From positions 20,068-84,067 of the forward strand of contig JAUYTX010000013.1 in assembly GCA_030695025.1 (NCBI GenBank): a DNA stretch of 64,000 nt, given 5' to 3'. Position 1 is the first letter of the stretch; each line of letters begins with the position of its first letter. Source of the stretch: Bacteroidales bacterium. Its GTDB lineage: Bacteria > Bacteroidota > Bacteroidia > Bacteroidales > UBA932. Both the position numbers and the translations under genes were made by a program. The notes under the pieces are model-generated. The model was given only the letters and a program-made list of their open reading frames with translations. It was not told the DNA's origin and did no database searches. Positions 35,652 to 44,579 of this stretch are shown in pieces.

Positions 35652-36719
35652 ATGAAGGTTATTGCGGTAGTTATTTTTCAGTTGATCTCGCTTCTCGCGG
35701 TGGGAAGCTCAGATACTCTGAAACTTCTCTTTATTGGTGATGTGATGCAGCACGCTGCCCAACTGGATGCAGCATTCGACGGTAACGGCAAAAGAAGAGA
35801 TGCCGCCTCATACAGCTATACCAGTTATTTTCAGTATCTTAAACCACATTTTAAAAAGGCAGATATTATAGCCGCCAATATGGAGACAACTTTTGGACCT
35901 GCTCCCTTTACCGGATATCCTGCGTTTTGCTCCCCATCTTCTCTGGCTCAGGAGGCTAAAGAGAGCGGAATTAACCTCTTTTTTGCTTCTAATAACCATT
36001 CGGTTGACAGAGGTGCTGCCGGATTAAAAGGGACAATTGAACTGTATGAGCAGTTGGGCATCCCCTTTACAGGTATTTATCGTAACAGTAATGAGGAGTC
36101 GGCTAATCACCCGCTTATACTTAGCAAAAAGAACATAAAAATTGCATTTCTTAACTACACCTATGGCACAAACGGCATAGCAGTACCCTCTCCATACATT
36201 GTTAAACTTCTGGATTCGTCAACTGTTCGCAGAGATCTTGCTGCTGCCCGTTTTGCAAAACCCGATTTTATAATTGTATCGGTTCATTGGGGAGAAGAGT
36301 ATAAGCTTAGCCCTTCGATAAGCCAATTCAATTGGGAATCTCTCTTTTATGCTAACGGAGCTGATATTGTTATTGGATCACACCCACATGTTCCTCAGGA
36401 TGTTGTGACATATCGTGACCCAAACGGTGATATAGAACACATAACTGCCTACTCGCTTGGCAACGCAATTTCAAACATGACAGCAAAAGATACAAGAGTA
36501 GGTATAATGCTGGAGGTGTGTCTTGTAAAAACCTGTTTTGAGCAAAAAGAGCTGCTGCAACCTAAAGTTCACTATATTTGGACATCAAGACCTGCCGCAA
36601 CAGGAGGTTACTTTACCATTGTTCCGATGAAAGAGTATTTGCAGGCACCCTCTGCCTTTGGTATTAATGGAGAGCATGAATTAATCGAAAGATATTACAA
36701 CACATTTGAAAAGAGATGA
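35652..36719 (+). CDS. CapA family protein
   Basis: The 355-residue protein belongs to the CapA/PgsA metallophosphatase-like family named for poly-gamma-glutamate capsule synthesis. Visible motifs are FIGDVMQH, ANMETTF, FFASNNHSVDRGAAG, SVHWGEEY and GSHPHVPQD, which hold the His/Asp/Asn residues of the calcineurin-like metal site. A short signal peptide (about 1-18) points to export. Other capsule genes are absent, so the role is probably cell-envelope related but not proven capsule. It overlaps phoH in an ATGA junction. Confidence 0.88.
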   Translation: MKVIAVVIFQLISLLAVGSSDTLKLLFIGDVMQHAAQLDAAFDGNGKRRDAASYSYTSYFQYLKPHFKKADIIAANMETTFGPAPFTGYPAFCSPSSLAQEAKESGINLFFASNNHSVDRGAAGLKGTIELYEQLGIPFTGIYRNSNEESANHPLILSKKNIKIAFLNYTYGTNGIAVPSPYIVKLLDSSTVRRDLAAARFAKPDFIIVSVHWGEEYKLSPSISQFNWESLFYANGADIVIGSHPHVPQDVVTYRDPNGDIEHITAYSLGNAISNMTAKDTRVGIMLEVCLVKTCFEQKELLQPKVHYIWTSRPAATGGYFTIVPMKEYLQAPSAFGINGEHELIERYYNTFEKR

Positions 36720-37663
36720 TAGAGAAAGTTATTAGATTGGAAGAGATAGATCCTGTAGATATTTACGGAGTAAAAAACAGGCTTATAGATCTGTTGGCGG
36801 CATATTTCCCCAAAATGAGAGTTGTTGCCAGAGGTTCAGAAATTAATCTAAAGGGAAGTGCGAAAGATATTAAGTTGTTCGAAGAGAAAATAAACAGACT
36901 GATAGAGATTCGCAGCAAAAAAAGGCGGCTGAGCGAAGATGATGTAAACTCTCTGTTTGTTGTCACACAATCAGGAGAGGTGATTAACGAACTTCCGGAA
37001 AATGAGATAATCGTTTACGGGAATGAGGGTAAGGTGATTAATGCCAGAACAATCAACCAAAAAAAGCTGGTGGAGTGTTATGAGAAAAGTGATCTTATTT
37101 TTGCAATCGGCCCTGCCGGTACAGGCAAGACATATACTGCCATTGCCCTGGCAGTAAGAGCATTAAAAAACAGAGAGGTAAAGAGATTGCTTCTTACCAG
37201 GCCTGCTGTTGAGGCAGGCGAGAGGCTGGGTTTTCTTCCTGGCGATATGCGTGACAAACTGGACCCATACCTTCAGCCTCTGTACGATGCCCTCAGAGAT
37301 ATGATTCCTGCAAAGAGGCTTGCCGAACTTATGGAAGATGGAATAATTCAGATTGCCCCACTAGCCTATATGAGAGACCGCACTCTTGAAAGTGCCTTTG
37401 TAATACTTGACGAGGCACAGAACACAACAATGGGTCAGCTAAAGATGTTCCTTACCCGTATGGGCAATAACTCCAAATTCATTGTCACAGGAGATGCTAC
37501 ACAAATTGACCTTCCAAAAAAGAGTGACTCCGGACTGCTAAGAGGGGTTAAGATGACAGGTAAAATAACTGGAGTCTCTGTTGTTGAGTTTGACAAAGGG
37601 GATATCGTAAGACACCCCCTTGTTTCAAAAATTGTTCAGGCATTTGAAGATAGCGGAGAGTAA
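36716..37663 (+). CDS. PhoH family ATPase
   Basis: The 315-residue protein has an N-terminal KH-like or PhoH-specific domain (about 1-100) and a P-loop ATPase with GPAGTGKT at residues 132-139 and Walker B FVILDEAQN. PhoH-like proteins are linked to RNA processing (for instance with YbeY). Its ATG overlaps the capA stop (ATGA). It is the last gene of the DUF389-capA-phoH run and converges with the amidohydrolase gene. Confidence 0.93.
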   Translation: MIEKVIRLEEIDPVDIYGVKNRLIDLLAAYFPKMRVVARGSEINLKGSAKDIKLFEEKINRLIEIRSKKRRLSEDDVNSLFVVTQSGEVINELPENEIIVYGNEGKVINARTINQKKLVECYEKSDLIFAIGPAGTGKTYTAIALAVRALKNREVKRLLLTRPAVEAGERLGFLPGDMRDKLDPYLQPLYDALRDMIPAKRLAELMEDGIIQIAPLAYMRDRTLESAFVILDEAQNTTMGQLKMFLTRMGNNSKFIVTGDATQIDLPKKSDSGLLRGVKMTGKITGVSVVEFDKGDIVRHPLVSKIVQAFEDSGE

Positions 37664-37691
37664 ATCCGTAAAAGATTTAATCTCAAAGCTG

Positions 37692-39323
37692 TTATCCTCT
37701 GCGAAGAACTCCTCCTCCCATTTTACCGGTTGGAGAACCATTAGAAATTGTCCATATACCATTTACAAGCACCTCATTAATCCCTGTGGCAAACTGGTGT
37801 GGCTGTGCAAATGTTGCTGTATCGATAATTTTTTCAGTGTCAAACACCACAATATCTGCCTGATAACCCGGTATCAGCAATCCTCTGTTTTTGAGTCCGA
37901 GTCTCTCTGCAGGCAACATTGTACATTTTTTAACCGCCTCTGCTACGCTCATTAATGATTCCTCTCTGCAATATTTTCCGATAAAACGAGGGAATGTACC
38001 GTATGAGCGCGGGTGTGGCATACTCTGCCCCAGCGGACCTTCCGGTGAATACACGCTACCGTCGGAAGCCGGCATTCCAAGAGGATGTGAAAGAAACATC
38101 TTCACGTTCTCTTCTGTCATTGCAAATCCAATTATACTAACCGAGACCCTCTCTTCAATCAGCAAATCCCTGATGAATGGCCATGGATCTTTTCCTGTCA
38201 GTTTACTGCACTCCTCAACATTCAAGCCGATAAACCTCTTGTTGTCTTCTTGTTTGCAAGAGGTTACCACAACATTTTGAGGTCCTCCCAGGCGTTTGAT
38301 TCGTGACATTGCATACTCCCCGATTTTCCCGGAGATTGTCTCGTCTTTCAATCTTGCAATTATCTCATCTTTTGTGCCTTGTCTTTCACTCAAAGGAATA
38401 AATGTCGACATGCCGGTAGAGAAAGCTGTGTACGGATATCTGTCAAAGGCAATATCCAAACCTCCGGCTCTGGCTTGCTCAATCTGCTTTAGTAGAGCAG
38501 GAGCTTTATGCCAGTTTGCTGCGTTTTGTGCCTTGAGGTGTGATATCTGGAGCTTTACTCCGGCCGCTCTTGCAATATCTATTGACTCGGCAACAGACTC
38601 TTCGACTCTGTCATCTTCGTTCCTCATATGTATTGCAAACAGCCCTCCGTATTTGGCTACCACTTTGCAAAGTTCAGCAATCTCTTCGTTTGTTGCGTAT
38701 GAACCCGGAGTGTACTCCAGTCCGCATGAAATTCCCATTGCTCCCTGCTCCATCTGAAGTTCAAGAATGCTCTTCATTCTCTCCAGTTGCTCCTGGGTTG
38801 CCCTTACATCATTTTCTCCCACTACAAATTCCCTCAACTGTCCCTGGCCTACAAAAGATCCAAGATTAATTCCGTTTTGCTGGGCTGACATATCGCCAAA
38901 GAAGTTGTCCAAATTTTCCCATTTCTTACCGGGAAAAGGAGATCCTCCACAATTGCCTGCAATGTCTGTTGTTACCCCTTGATAGATTTTACTGTCACCA
39001 AGCGGGGCAGAAAACATGTTGTCATCGGTATGAGTGTGTATATCAATAAAACCAGGTGAGACAGCAGCCCCTTTAGCATCAACAACAATATCGGCACTCT
39101 CTCCAAGAGAGGTTGCCATGGCAGTTATTTTACCATCTTTGATTCCGATTTCACCCGGATAGGGTCTTCCTCCCTCTCCGTTGTAAATAATTCCTCCTTT
39201 GATAATTGTATCAAAACGATTATTGGCCCTGATAATTGAGCCACCTGCAAAACCAAGACCCAGAGCTGCTCCTGAAATAACAGATGTCCTGATGAAGTCT
39301 CTTCTGGAAATTTTACTGCCCAT
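37692..39323 (-). CDS. N-acyl-D-amino-acid deacylase-type amidohydrolase, Tat-exported
   Basis: The 543-residue protein starts with a twin-arginine signal (SRRDFIRTSVISGAALGLGFAGG). Its amidohydrolase fold has the HTH metal motif in GFIDIHTHTDDN (about 95-105), an early GNCGGSPFPG Cys as in D-aminoacylases, EYTPGSYAT, QISHLKAQ and a late ASDGSVYSPEGPLG. The C-terminal segment ERLGLKNRGLLIPGYQADIVVFD closes the small beta domain. It probably removes acyl groups from D-amino acids or acts on related dipeptides in the periplasm. It follows apbE by 19 bases. Confidence 0.88.
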   Translation of the reverse strand: MGSKISRRDFIRTSVISGAALGLGFAGGSIIRANNRFDTIIKGGIIYNGEGGRPYPGEIGIKDGKITAMATSLGESADIVVDAKGAAVSPGFIDIHTHTDDNMFSAPLGDSKIYQGVTTDIAGNCGGSPFPGKKWENLDNFFGDMSAQQNGINLGSFVGQGQLREFVVGENDVRATQEQLERMKSILELQMEQGAMGISCGLEYTPGSYATNEEIAELCKVVAKYGGLFAIHMRNEDDRVEESVAESIDIARAAGVKLQISHLKAQNAANWHKAPALLKQIEQARAGGLDIAFDRYPYTAFSTGMSTFIPLSERQGTKDEIIARLKDETISGKIGEYAMSRIKRLGGPQNVVVTSCKQEDNKRFIGLNVEECSKLTGKDPWPFIRDLLIEERVSVSIIGFAMTEENVKMFLSHPLGMPASDGSVYSPEGPLGQSMPHPRSYGTFPRFIGKYCREESLMSVAEAVKKCTMLPAERLGLKNRGLLIPGYQADIVVFDTEKIIDTATFAQPHQFATGINEVLVNGIWTISNGSPTGKMGGGVLRRG

Positions 39324-39342
39324 ATTTTAAGTTTTTTAAGGT

Positions 39343-40350
39343 TTATTGCTTGGTTTTGATTCCTTTACTCATGTAAACTTCAAGTTTACCATCCTTTGAA
39401 TAGATAAGGTATCCCTCTATTCCGGGGGTCTTTTCAATCACCTCGATGGATTTTTCAAGTCCCGCAACCATGAAGTATGTTCCGTAAGCATCGGCAGTCA
39501 TGGCATCGGCAGCAATAACAGTTGCACTCAGTAAATTATCTCTTACCGGATATCCTGTTTTGGGATTTATTGTGTGAGAATATTTCTCCCCGTTCTCTTC
39601 ATAAAACTTCCGGTAGTTTCCGGATGTGGCAAGACCACCTCCGCTAAGTAACAATATGTCCTGAATTTCGTGACCCTGAATCATGTTACCTTCTAAAGGC
39701 TTGTCTATTCCCACGCTCCAGCTTTTGCCTTTAGGATTAACCCCTTTGCAAAAAATCTCTCCTCCAATCTCGATCAGATAATTTTTTATTCCCAGATTGT
39801 CAAATGCCCTCCCTATCACATCTGCTGTGTAGCCTTGTGCAATTGCGTTAAAATTAAGCTTTACTCCCGGGCTCTTCTTGATAATTTTTGTTCCCTCAAG
39901 GGCAACTTTATCCATTCCGACAAATTGCATAACAGAGTCTATAATCTGTTGATTTACTGTTGCTTTATTCTTAAATCCAAACCCCCATATGTCAAACAAA
40001 GGGGCGGCTGACACATCAAACAGACCCTCTGAAATTCTATACATTTCAACAGAACGGTTAAAGACATCGGCAAACATAATGTCTACCTTAACAGAGTCAC
40101 CGTTGTTTACTTGTGAAATTATTGATTCGGGATTATATCCGCTCATTGAGAAATCAACCATCTTAAGAAGCGATTCTGTCAATGAATCGGGAACAAAATC
40201 TACATCATTGGAATAGACAATGTGATATGTGGTACCCTGTGTAAATCCATCTATGGTTTTGTATTCTGTTTTTTCTTTGCAACCTATTGCAATTACCGCT
40301 GTTATGAATAAAAGGGGTAGAATTTTTCTGAAGAGGGGGTAATATTTCAT
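39343..40350 (-). CDS. apbE: FAD:protein FMN transferase
   Basis: ApbE attaches FMN covalently to Thr/Ser of target proteins such as Rnf and Nqr subunits. The 335-residue chain has a lipoprotein signal with Cys24, then MDGFTQGTTYHIVYS-like start (TIDGFTQGTTYHI), LNFNAIAQGYTADVIG, GGEIFCKG and the HTINPKTGYPVRDNLLSATVIA metal/FAD site. I chose the ATG at 40350 over 40362 because a -7 box at 40370-40377 leaves a normal 19-base gap. It precedes the amidohydrolase gene. Confidence 0.92.
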   Translation of the reverse strand: MKYYPLFRKILPLLFITAVIAIGCKEKTEYKTIDGFTQGTTYHIVYSNDVDFVPDSLTESLLKMVDFSMSGYNPESIISQVNNGDSVKVDIMFADVFNRSVEMYRISEGLFDVSAAPLFDIWGFGFKNKATVNQQIIDSVMQFVGMDKVALEGTKIIKKSPGVKLNFNAIAQGYTADVIGRAFDNLGIKNYLIEIGGEIFCKGVNPKGKSWSVGIDKPLEGNMIQGHEIQDILLLSGGGLATSGNYRKFYEENGEKYSHTINPKTGYPVRDNLLSATVIAADAMTADAYGTYFMVAGLEKSIEVIEKTPGIEGYLIYSKDGKLEVYMSKGIKTKQ

Positions 40351-40369
40351 TGTGAGGATCATTTTGGCA

Positions 40370-40377
40370 CAAATTTA
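40370..40377 (-). promoter_or_regulatory. -7 box of apbE
   Basis: On the minus strand TAAATTTG fits TAnnTTTG, 19 bases before the ATG at 40350. Back-to-back with the next promoter. Confidence 0.6.
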
Positions 40378-40390
40378 GAATAAAAAAGCA

Positions 40391-40398
40391 TATCTTTG
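40391..40398 (+). promoter_or_regulatory. -7 box of the FISUMP lipoprotein gene
   Basis: TATCTTTG fits TAnnTTTG and ends 26 bases before the ATG at 40425. A TTTG at 40363-40366 is 24 bases upstream, slightly farther than consensus. Confidence 0.6.
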
Positions 40399-40424
40399 TC
40401 CACTAATTCGACAGCGGTTATTAT

Positions 40425-41438
40425 ATGAAAAAATATTTTGGTCTTCTTCCGTTAACACTAGTTATTACACTTATTGCTTTCTCATCTTGTAAAAAAGATG
40501 ATCCTGCTGATGATTCTCAGTACATGGAGGGTTCTATGGCTTTTGCTTTACCTAAATATCTGATTGCAAAATCGCCGGTAGAACTTGAAGTAAGCGGCAT
40601 TACCCTTCCTGCATCAGGAATCACATATAAATGGAATACTACAGGTTTTGGCGTTGACTCGATAGTTGGACAAAAGGTAACTGTAACTGCACCTGCAGCC
40701 TGGGGAGATTATTCGGTGATAGTCACTGCAACCCACCCCGAATACAACTCCGCTGTAATAACAAAATCAACAACTGTAATTGACCCCTCTTCAAAAAGCA
40801 GCTTCTCCGGAATTGTTAAGACCAATGATTCTATTATTGACTCCAGAGACGGAACTGTTTACTATTACAAAACATTTGACAAACTAAACTGGTTTGTTAG
40901 TAACCTCAATTGGAAAGGCGCAGGAAAACCTTATCAGAACGAGTCTGCCCTTTCAGAAGTTTTAGGTATGCTATATTCCTGGAGTGAAGCTACAGGAGGT
41001 GTAAACAGAACAGGGCTTGGGAACGGGCCTCAGGGTGTTTGCCCTCAAGGTTGGTCTTTGCCAACAAGAGAAGATTGGGAGAACTTTGGCTCGGCAGTTA
41101 AAGGGGCTCCACTTTCATTTGATGATAATTGGGCAGGAATAGGTTCAAAAGCAGCAGTGAACGCAATGCTTAACGGAAAAAGCATGTGGAAATACAGCCC
41201 CGACAATATGAAAGAGAACAACTCAGGCTGGAATGCAATTCCTGCAGGCAGTTCAACCAATAACTTCAACTATTTTACCAACATTAATATGTTTGGTTTC
41301 TGGTGGAGTGCATCCCAAAAAGACTCCACTAACGGAGAATATCGTTTTATCCACTTTGACAACTCATCTTTCCCTTATAACTTCGCAAACAAGGCAAACT
41401 TCGGGGCATCTGTCAGGTGTGTTAAACTCGCTAAATAG
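40425..41438 (+). CDS. FISUMP-domain lipoprotein
   Basis: The 337-residue protein has a lipoprotein signal with Cys22 (IAFSSC). Residues about 35-120 form an Ig/PKD-like beta domain. The C-terminal part (about 130-337) is a FISUMP-type domain: DGTVYYYKTFDKLNWFVSN, YSWSEA, VCPQGWSLPTREDW and the end WWSASQ...ASVRCVKL. Such proteins are surface or outer-membrane lipoproteins with unknown ligands. It lies 26 bases before lemA. Confidence 0.82.
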   Translation: MKKYFGLLPLTLVITLIAFSSCKKDDPADDSQYMEGSMAFALPKYLIAKSPVELEVSGITLPASGITYKWNTTGFGVDSIVGQKVTVTAPAAWGDYSVIVTATHPEYNSAVITKSTTVIDPSSKSSFSGIVKTNDSIIDSRDGTVYYYKTFDKLNWFVSNLNWKGAGKPYQNESALSEVLGMLYSWSEATGGVNRTGLGNGPQGVCPQGWSLPTREDWENFGSAVKGAPLSFDDNWAGIGSKAAVNAMLNGKSMWKYSPDNMKENNSGWNAIPAGSSTNNFNYFTNINMFGFWWSASQKDSTNGEYRFIHFDNSSFPYNFANKANFGASVRCVKLAK

Positions 41439-41464
41439 TTTATTAACTTAAATAAAAAGAAATT

Positions 41465-42061
41465 ATGAAACTGTCAAAAGGCATTATTGCATTATTGGTA
41501 GTCCTCGGTGTGGTATTAATTACTTTTATGTGGGCTAAAAATGGCTACAACCGCATGGTTGGCAATGAGGAACAGGTAACTACAGCCTGGTCGCAGGTTG
41601 AGAATGTATATCAAAGAAGGGCTGACCTTATCCCAAATCTTGTTGCAACAGTTCAGGGTTATGCCTCTCACGAAAGAGAGACACTTGAAGGTGTTGTAAA
41701 TGCAAGGGCAAAGGCAACTCAAACTACAATTGACCCTGCCAACATGACCCAGGCACAGATGGCTAACTTCCAGCAGACTCAGGGAGAACTCTCTCAGGCA
41801 CTGGGCAGGCTGATGGTCGTTGTTGAGAGATATCCCGATCTTAAAGCCAATCAAAACTTTTTGGAACTACAGGCTCAGCTTGAAGGAACAGAGAACAGGA
41901 TCACAGTTGAGAGGCAGAAATACAACGAGGTTGTAAGAGTTTACAATACAAATATCCGCCGTTTCCCGTCAAATATTCTTGCCGGCATATTCGGATTTGA
42001 GAGAAAGATTAACTTCGAGGCCAAAGAGGGTGCAGATGTTGCCCCTGTTGTTCAGTTTTAA
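41465..42061 (+). CDS. lemA: LemA family protein
   Basis: The 198-residue protein has an N-terminal transmembrane helix (about residues 5-24) and the LemA helical bundle: YNRMVGNEEQVTTAWSQVENVYQRRADLIPNL-type start, LSQALGRLMVVVERYPDLKA and ENRITVERQKYNEVVRVYN. It ends PVVQF as usual. Function in the envelope is not defined. It leads a tight cluster with two TPM-domain genes, the usual arrangement in Bacteroidota. Confidence 0.95.
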   Translation: MKLSKGIIALLVVLGVVLITFMWAKNGYNRMVGNEEQVTTAWSQVENVYQRRADLIPNLVATVQGYASHERETLEGVVNARAKATQTTIDPANMTQAQMANFQQTQGELSQALGRLMVVVERYPDLKANQNFLELQAQLEGTENRITVERQKYNEVVRVYNTNIRRFPSNILAGIFGFERKINFEAKEGADVAPVVQF

Positions 42062-42063
42062 CC

Positions 42064-42501
42064 GTGGCCTCATCGGAATTTTTGTCAAAAAGTGAGCAGA
42101 GTCAGATTGTTAAGGCTATTGAATCTGCAGAGCTCAACACATCGGGAGAGATAAGAGTTCATCTTGAATCAACATGTGCAGGTGACCCTGTTGCCCGTAC
42201 TGTTTATCTCTTCGGTAAACTGGGTATGCACAAAACCAGGGAAAGGAACGGCGTGTTGATATATATCGCATGGAAATCCCATAAGTTTGCAATCATAGGC
42301 GACAGCGGAATAAATTCAAAGGTTCCTGAAAATTTCTGGGAGGAAGAGAAGGAGATTCTGCTTGGATTCTTAAAGGAGGGCAAGATTGCAGATGGACTCA
42401 CCGAAGTTATTAAACTTGCGGGTAATAAGCTTAAAGAATTTTTCCCATACCAACAGGACGATACAAATGAACAAAGCAACGAAATCTCTTTTGGCGATTA
42501 G
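42064..42501 (+). CDS. TPM-domain protein, short form
   Basis: The 145-residue protein carries a TPM (DUF477) domain, with SEQSQIVKAIESAELNTSGEIRVHLES and VLIYIAWKSHKFAIIGDSGINSKVP. No signal peptide is seen, and the C-terminus ends after a short charged tail. The start is GTG at 42064, two bases after the lemA stop; no ATG in the frame would preserve the domain. It overlaps the next TPM gene by 35 bases. TPM proteins are reported as phosphatase-like or as membrane-quality factors; the exact role here is unknown. Confidence 0.85.
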   Translation: MASSEFLSKSEQSQIVKAIESAELNTSGEIRVHLESTCAGDPVARTVYLFGKLGMHKTRERNGVLIYIAWKSHKFAIIGDSGINSKVPENFWEEEKEILLGFLKEGKIADGLTEVIKLAGNKLKEFFPYQQDDTNEQSNEISFGD

Positions 42502-43288
42502 ATATCTGGCGGTTTTCACCGCTTTGATTCTAACCTGGAGTAACTCATATGCGCAGATTCCTTCAAGACCCTCACCTCCTGTTCTTGTAAACGACCTGGC
42601 GTCTGTTTTCACATCTACTGAAAGGAGCGAACTTGAAAGAAGGCTTGTAGAATTCGCCAATAACACTTCTAATCAAATTGTAATCGTTACCCTTAGCACT
42701 CTTGACGGAAACGACAAAGCTCAGGTAGCCTTTTCAATAGGGCAAACCTGGGGAGTGGGTGATTCCAAATTCAATAATGGTCTTGTAATTCTGGTTAAGC
42801 CCAAAAAAGGATCCGAGAGGGGAGAAGCCTTTATAGCAACAGGTTACGGTCTGGAGGGGGCACTTCCGGATGCAGTTTGCAAGAGAGTTGTTGAAAACGA
42901 GATGATTCCTTTTTTTCGTCAGAACAGGTACTACGACGGACTGATGGCATCTCTGGATGTTATTCTGCCTATTGCTGCCGGTGAATATAGTCATAGTCAA
43001 TACACTAAAGGAGCAGATGGCTCTTTCCTCCCGGCAATAGCTGTTCTATTTTTCGTAATTGTTTTTATTGTCTCTATGATTTCCAAAAAAGGTGGTGGCA
43101 CAACCAACCTTGGAGGAGGCAATAAAAGAGGTCCAAGCGCATTGGATTTACTGTTATTGGGTTCAATTCTCTCATCTGCCGGAAGAGGCCGCTCAGGTGG
43201 TTTCGGTGGCGGAGGATTCGGAGGTGGAGGTTTCGGTGGTTTCGGTGGCGGAGGATTTGGTGGAGGCGGTGCCGGAGGAAGCTGGTAA
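42467..43288 (+). CDS. TPM-domain membrane protein with Gly-rich tail
   Basis: The 273-residue protein has a signal peptide or first helix (about 8-30), a TPM domain (about 38-165; VNDLASVFTSTERSELERRL, ATGYGLEGALPDAVCKRV), one transmembrane helix (about 195-215) and a long Gly/Phe-rich tail (FGGGGFGGGG units) ending GGSW. I chose the ATG at 42467 because it opens the signal sequence; the frame is open to 42386 but that part lies inside the previous gene. The layout matches YgcG-like proteins. Confidence 0.87.
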   Translation: MNKATKSLLAIRYLAVFTALILTWSNSYAQIPSRPSPPVLVNDLASVFTSTERSELERRLVEFANNTSNQIVIVTLSTLDGNDKAQVAFSIGQTWGVGDSKFNNGLVILVKPKKGSERGEAFIATGYGLEGALPDAVCKRVVENEMIPFFRQNRYYDGLMASLDVILPIAAGEYSHSQYTKGADGSFLPAIAVLFFVIVFIVSMISKKGGGTTNLGGGNKRGPSALDLLLLGSILSSAGRGRSGGFGGGGFGGGGFGGFGGGGFGGGGAGGSW

Positions 43289-43308
43289 AAGCCTCCCCCA
43301 TTAACCAT

Positions 43309-44568
43309 CTATTCAATATTCCAAACACCCATCGCTGTCTCAAGTTTTACAAGAGCCATTGACTTATCGTATATTACAGAATACAACGAGTGTAGAATTT
43401 CGTCGTAACTTCTTTGTGCATCCAACACTTCGATCAGGTGAATATCACCATTGTTGTAATCTTTTCTCTTCTCATCCAATACCTCTTTTGCTGTTCTGAC
43501 AATACCTGCAGTTAAGAATTTTAATTTCTTATCGGTTGCCAAATACTCATTGTAAGCATTTATTACCTCAGAAGTCACCTCTCTCTCGGCCTGAATGTAT
43601 CTTAGTTCTGCCTGTTTTCTTCTAACCTCGGCTGATTGAATTTCACCCTTTGACCTATTAAACAGAGGTATCGGGAAAGAGACTCCCAACTCAACTCCCC
43701 CGTGTCTTGGTGCCGGAGCCAATTCGTTCTTTACCTCAGAATTAAAACCATAACCCAGGAAAATATCAAACTCGGGAATTCTCTCCTTTTTTGCAGCAAC
43801 GACAGATAGCTTTGATACATCTATCTCTTTTTTAGCAGCAAGTATGTCTGCTCTTCTGGTAATTGCTGTCTGTATTATCTCGCTTAAATTAAAAATTTTA
43901 GAATTCCATATGTTTTTAGTTTCAGGGATATAAACAGTGTCCTTTCCTCCCGTTCCCAAATAGATCGAGATCTCCTGATAAAGTTGGGTTAATAAAAGTT
44001 CCATGTCAATAATATCACTATACAGAAGACCTGACTCGACTCTGCTTTGCATGGCATCTAAATCTTTTACGATATTGCCCTCTCTTCTTATACTATCGCT
44101 GACCATCATCTTAATCTGGTCGTGATAGCTGTTTTTTCTGATTTCAATAATCTGACGTTGTTTAACAGCCTCAAGCCACGTCAAGACAGCATTGCCTCTC
44201 AATTTTCGCATGAAGTCTGTTAGAAGTATTTCGTTAAGCTCTTTCTCACTTTTGGCGACATTTATTGCTGCTGCTCTTCTACCCGGGGAGATAGTCTTTC
44301 CAATTTCGACCATTGCCCCCTGACCCATCTGCATATTGTTAAACTCATTGGTATAGTAACCTAACGAAATATATGGGTTGTTAAATACTGAAGCTGAAAT
44401 TATCTCTGCATCAGATATTTCCATATTTAACCTCTCCGCGGCATATTCGATATTGTTTTTTCTTACCCTTTCAAGGTATTCGTTAAGCGTCAGCTGTACA
44501 TATACCTGGCCCGATAGCGGGATGGCTATTGCAAAAACGAACAAAATAGTCAATAGTCTCTTTTTCAT
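43309..44568 (-). CDS. TolC family outer-membrane efflux protein
   Basis: The 419-residue protein has a signal peptide (to about residue 20) and the alternating long helices of the TolC/OEP family, with two internally similar halves (LNEYLERVRKNNIEYAAERLNME and ILAAKKEIDVSKLSVVAAKKERIPEFDIFLGYG). It is shorter than drug-efflux TolC proteins and resembles CusC/CzcC-like heavy-metal members. No membrane-fusion or RND partner is adjacent. It follows the phosphoesterase gene by 11 bases, and a CDF metal exporter lies divergently beyond that. Confidence 0.9.
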   Translation of the reverse strand: MKKRLLTILFVFAIAIPLSGQVYVQLTLNEYLERVRKNNIEYAAERLNMEISDAEIISASVFNNPYISLGYYTNEFNNMQMGQGAMVEIGKTISPGRRAAAINVAKSEKELNEILLTDFMRKLRGNAVLTWLEAVKQRQIIEIRKNSYHDQIKMMVSDSIRREGNIVKDLDAMQSRVESGLLYSDIIDMELLLTQLYQEISIYLGTGGKDTVYIPETKNIWNSKIFNLSEIIQTAITRRADILAAKKEIDVSKLSVVAAKKERIPEFDIFLGYGFNSEVKNELAPAPRHGGVELGVSFPIPLFNRSKGEIQSAEVRRKQAELRYIQAEREVTSEVINAYNEYLATDKKLKFLTAGIVRTAKEVLDEKRKDYNNGDIHLIEVLDAQRSYDEILHSLYSVIYDKSMALVKLETAMGVWNIE

Positions 44569-44579
44569 AATCGGTTAAT

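Noticed and set aside
42997..43308. Minus-strand ORF with a proline-rich sequence, a possible EF-P substrate
   Set aside because: The Pro runs are the antisense of the Gly-rich tail of the TPM protein; it has no start context and lies fully inside that gene.
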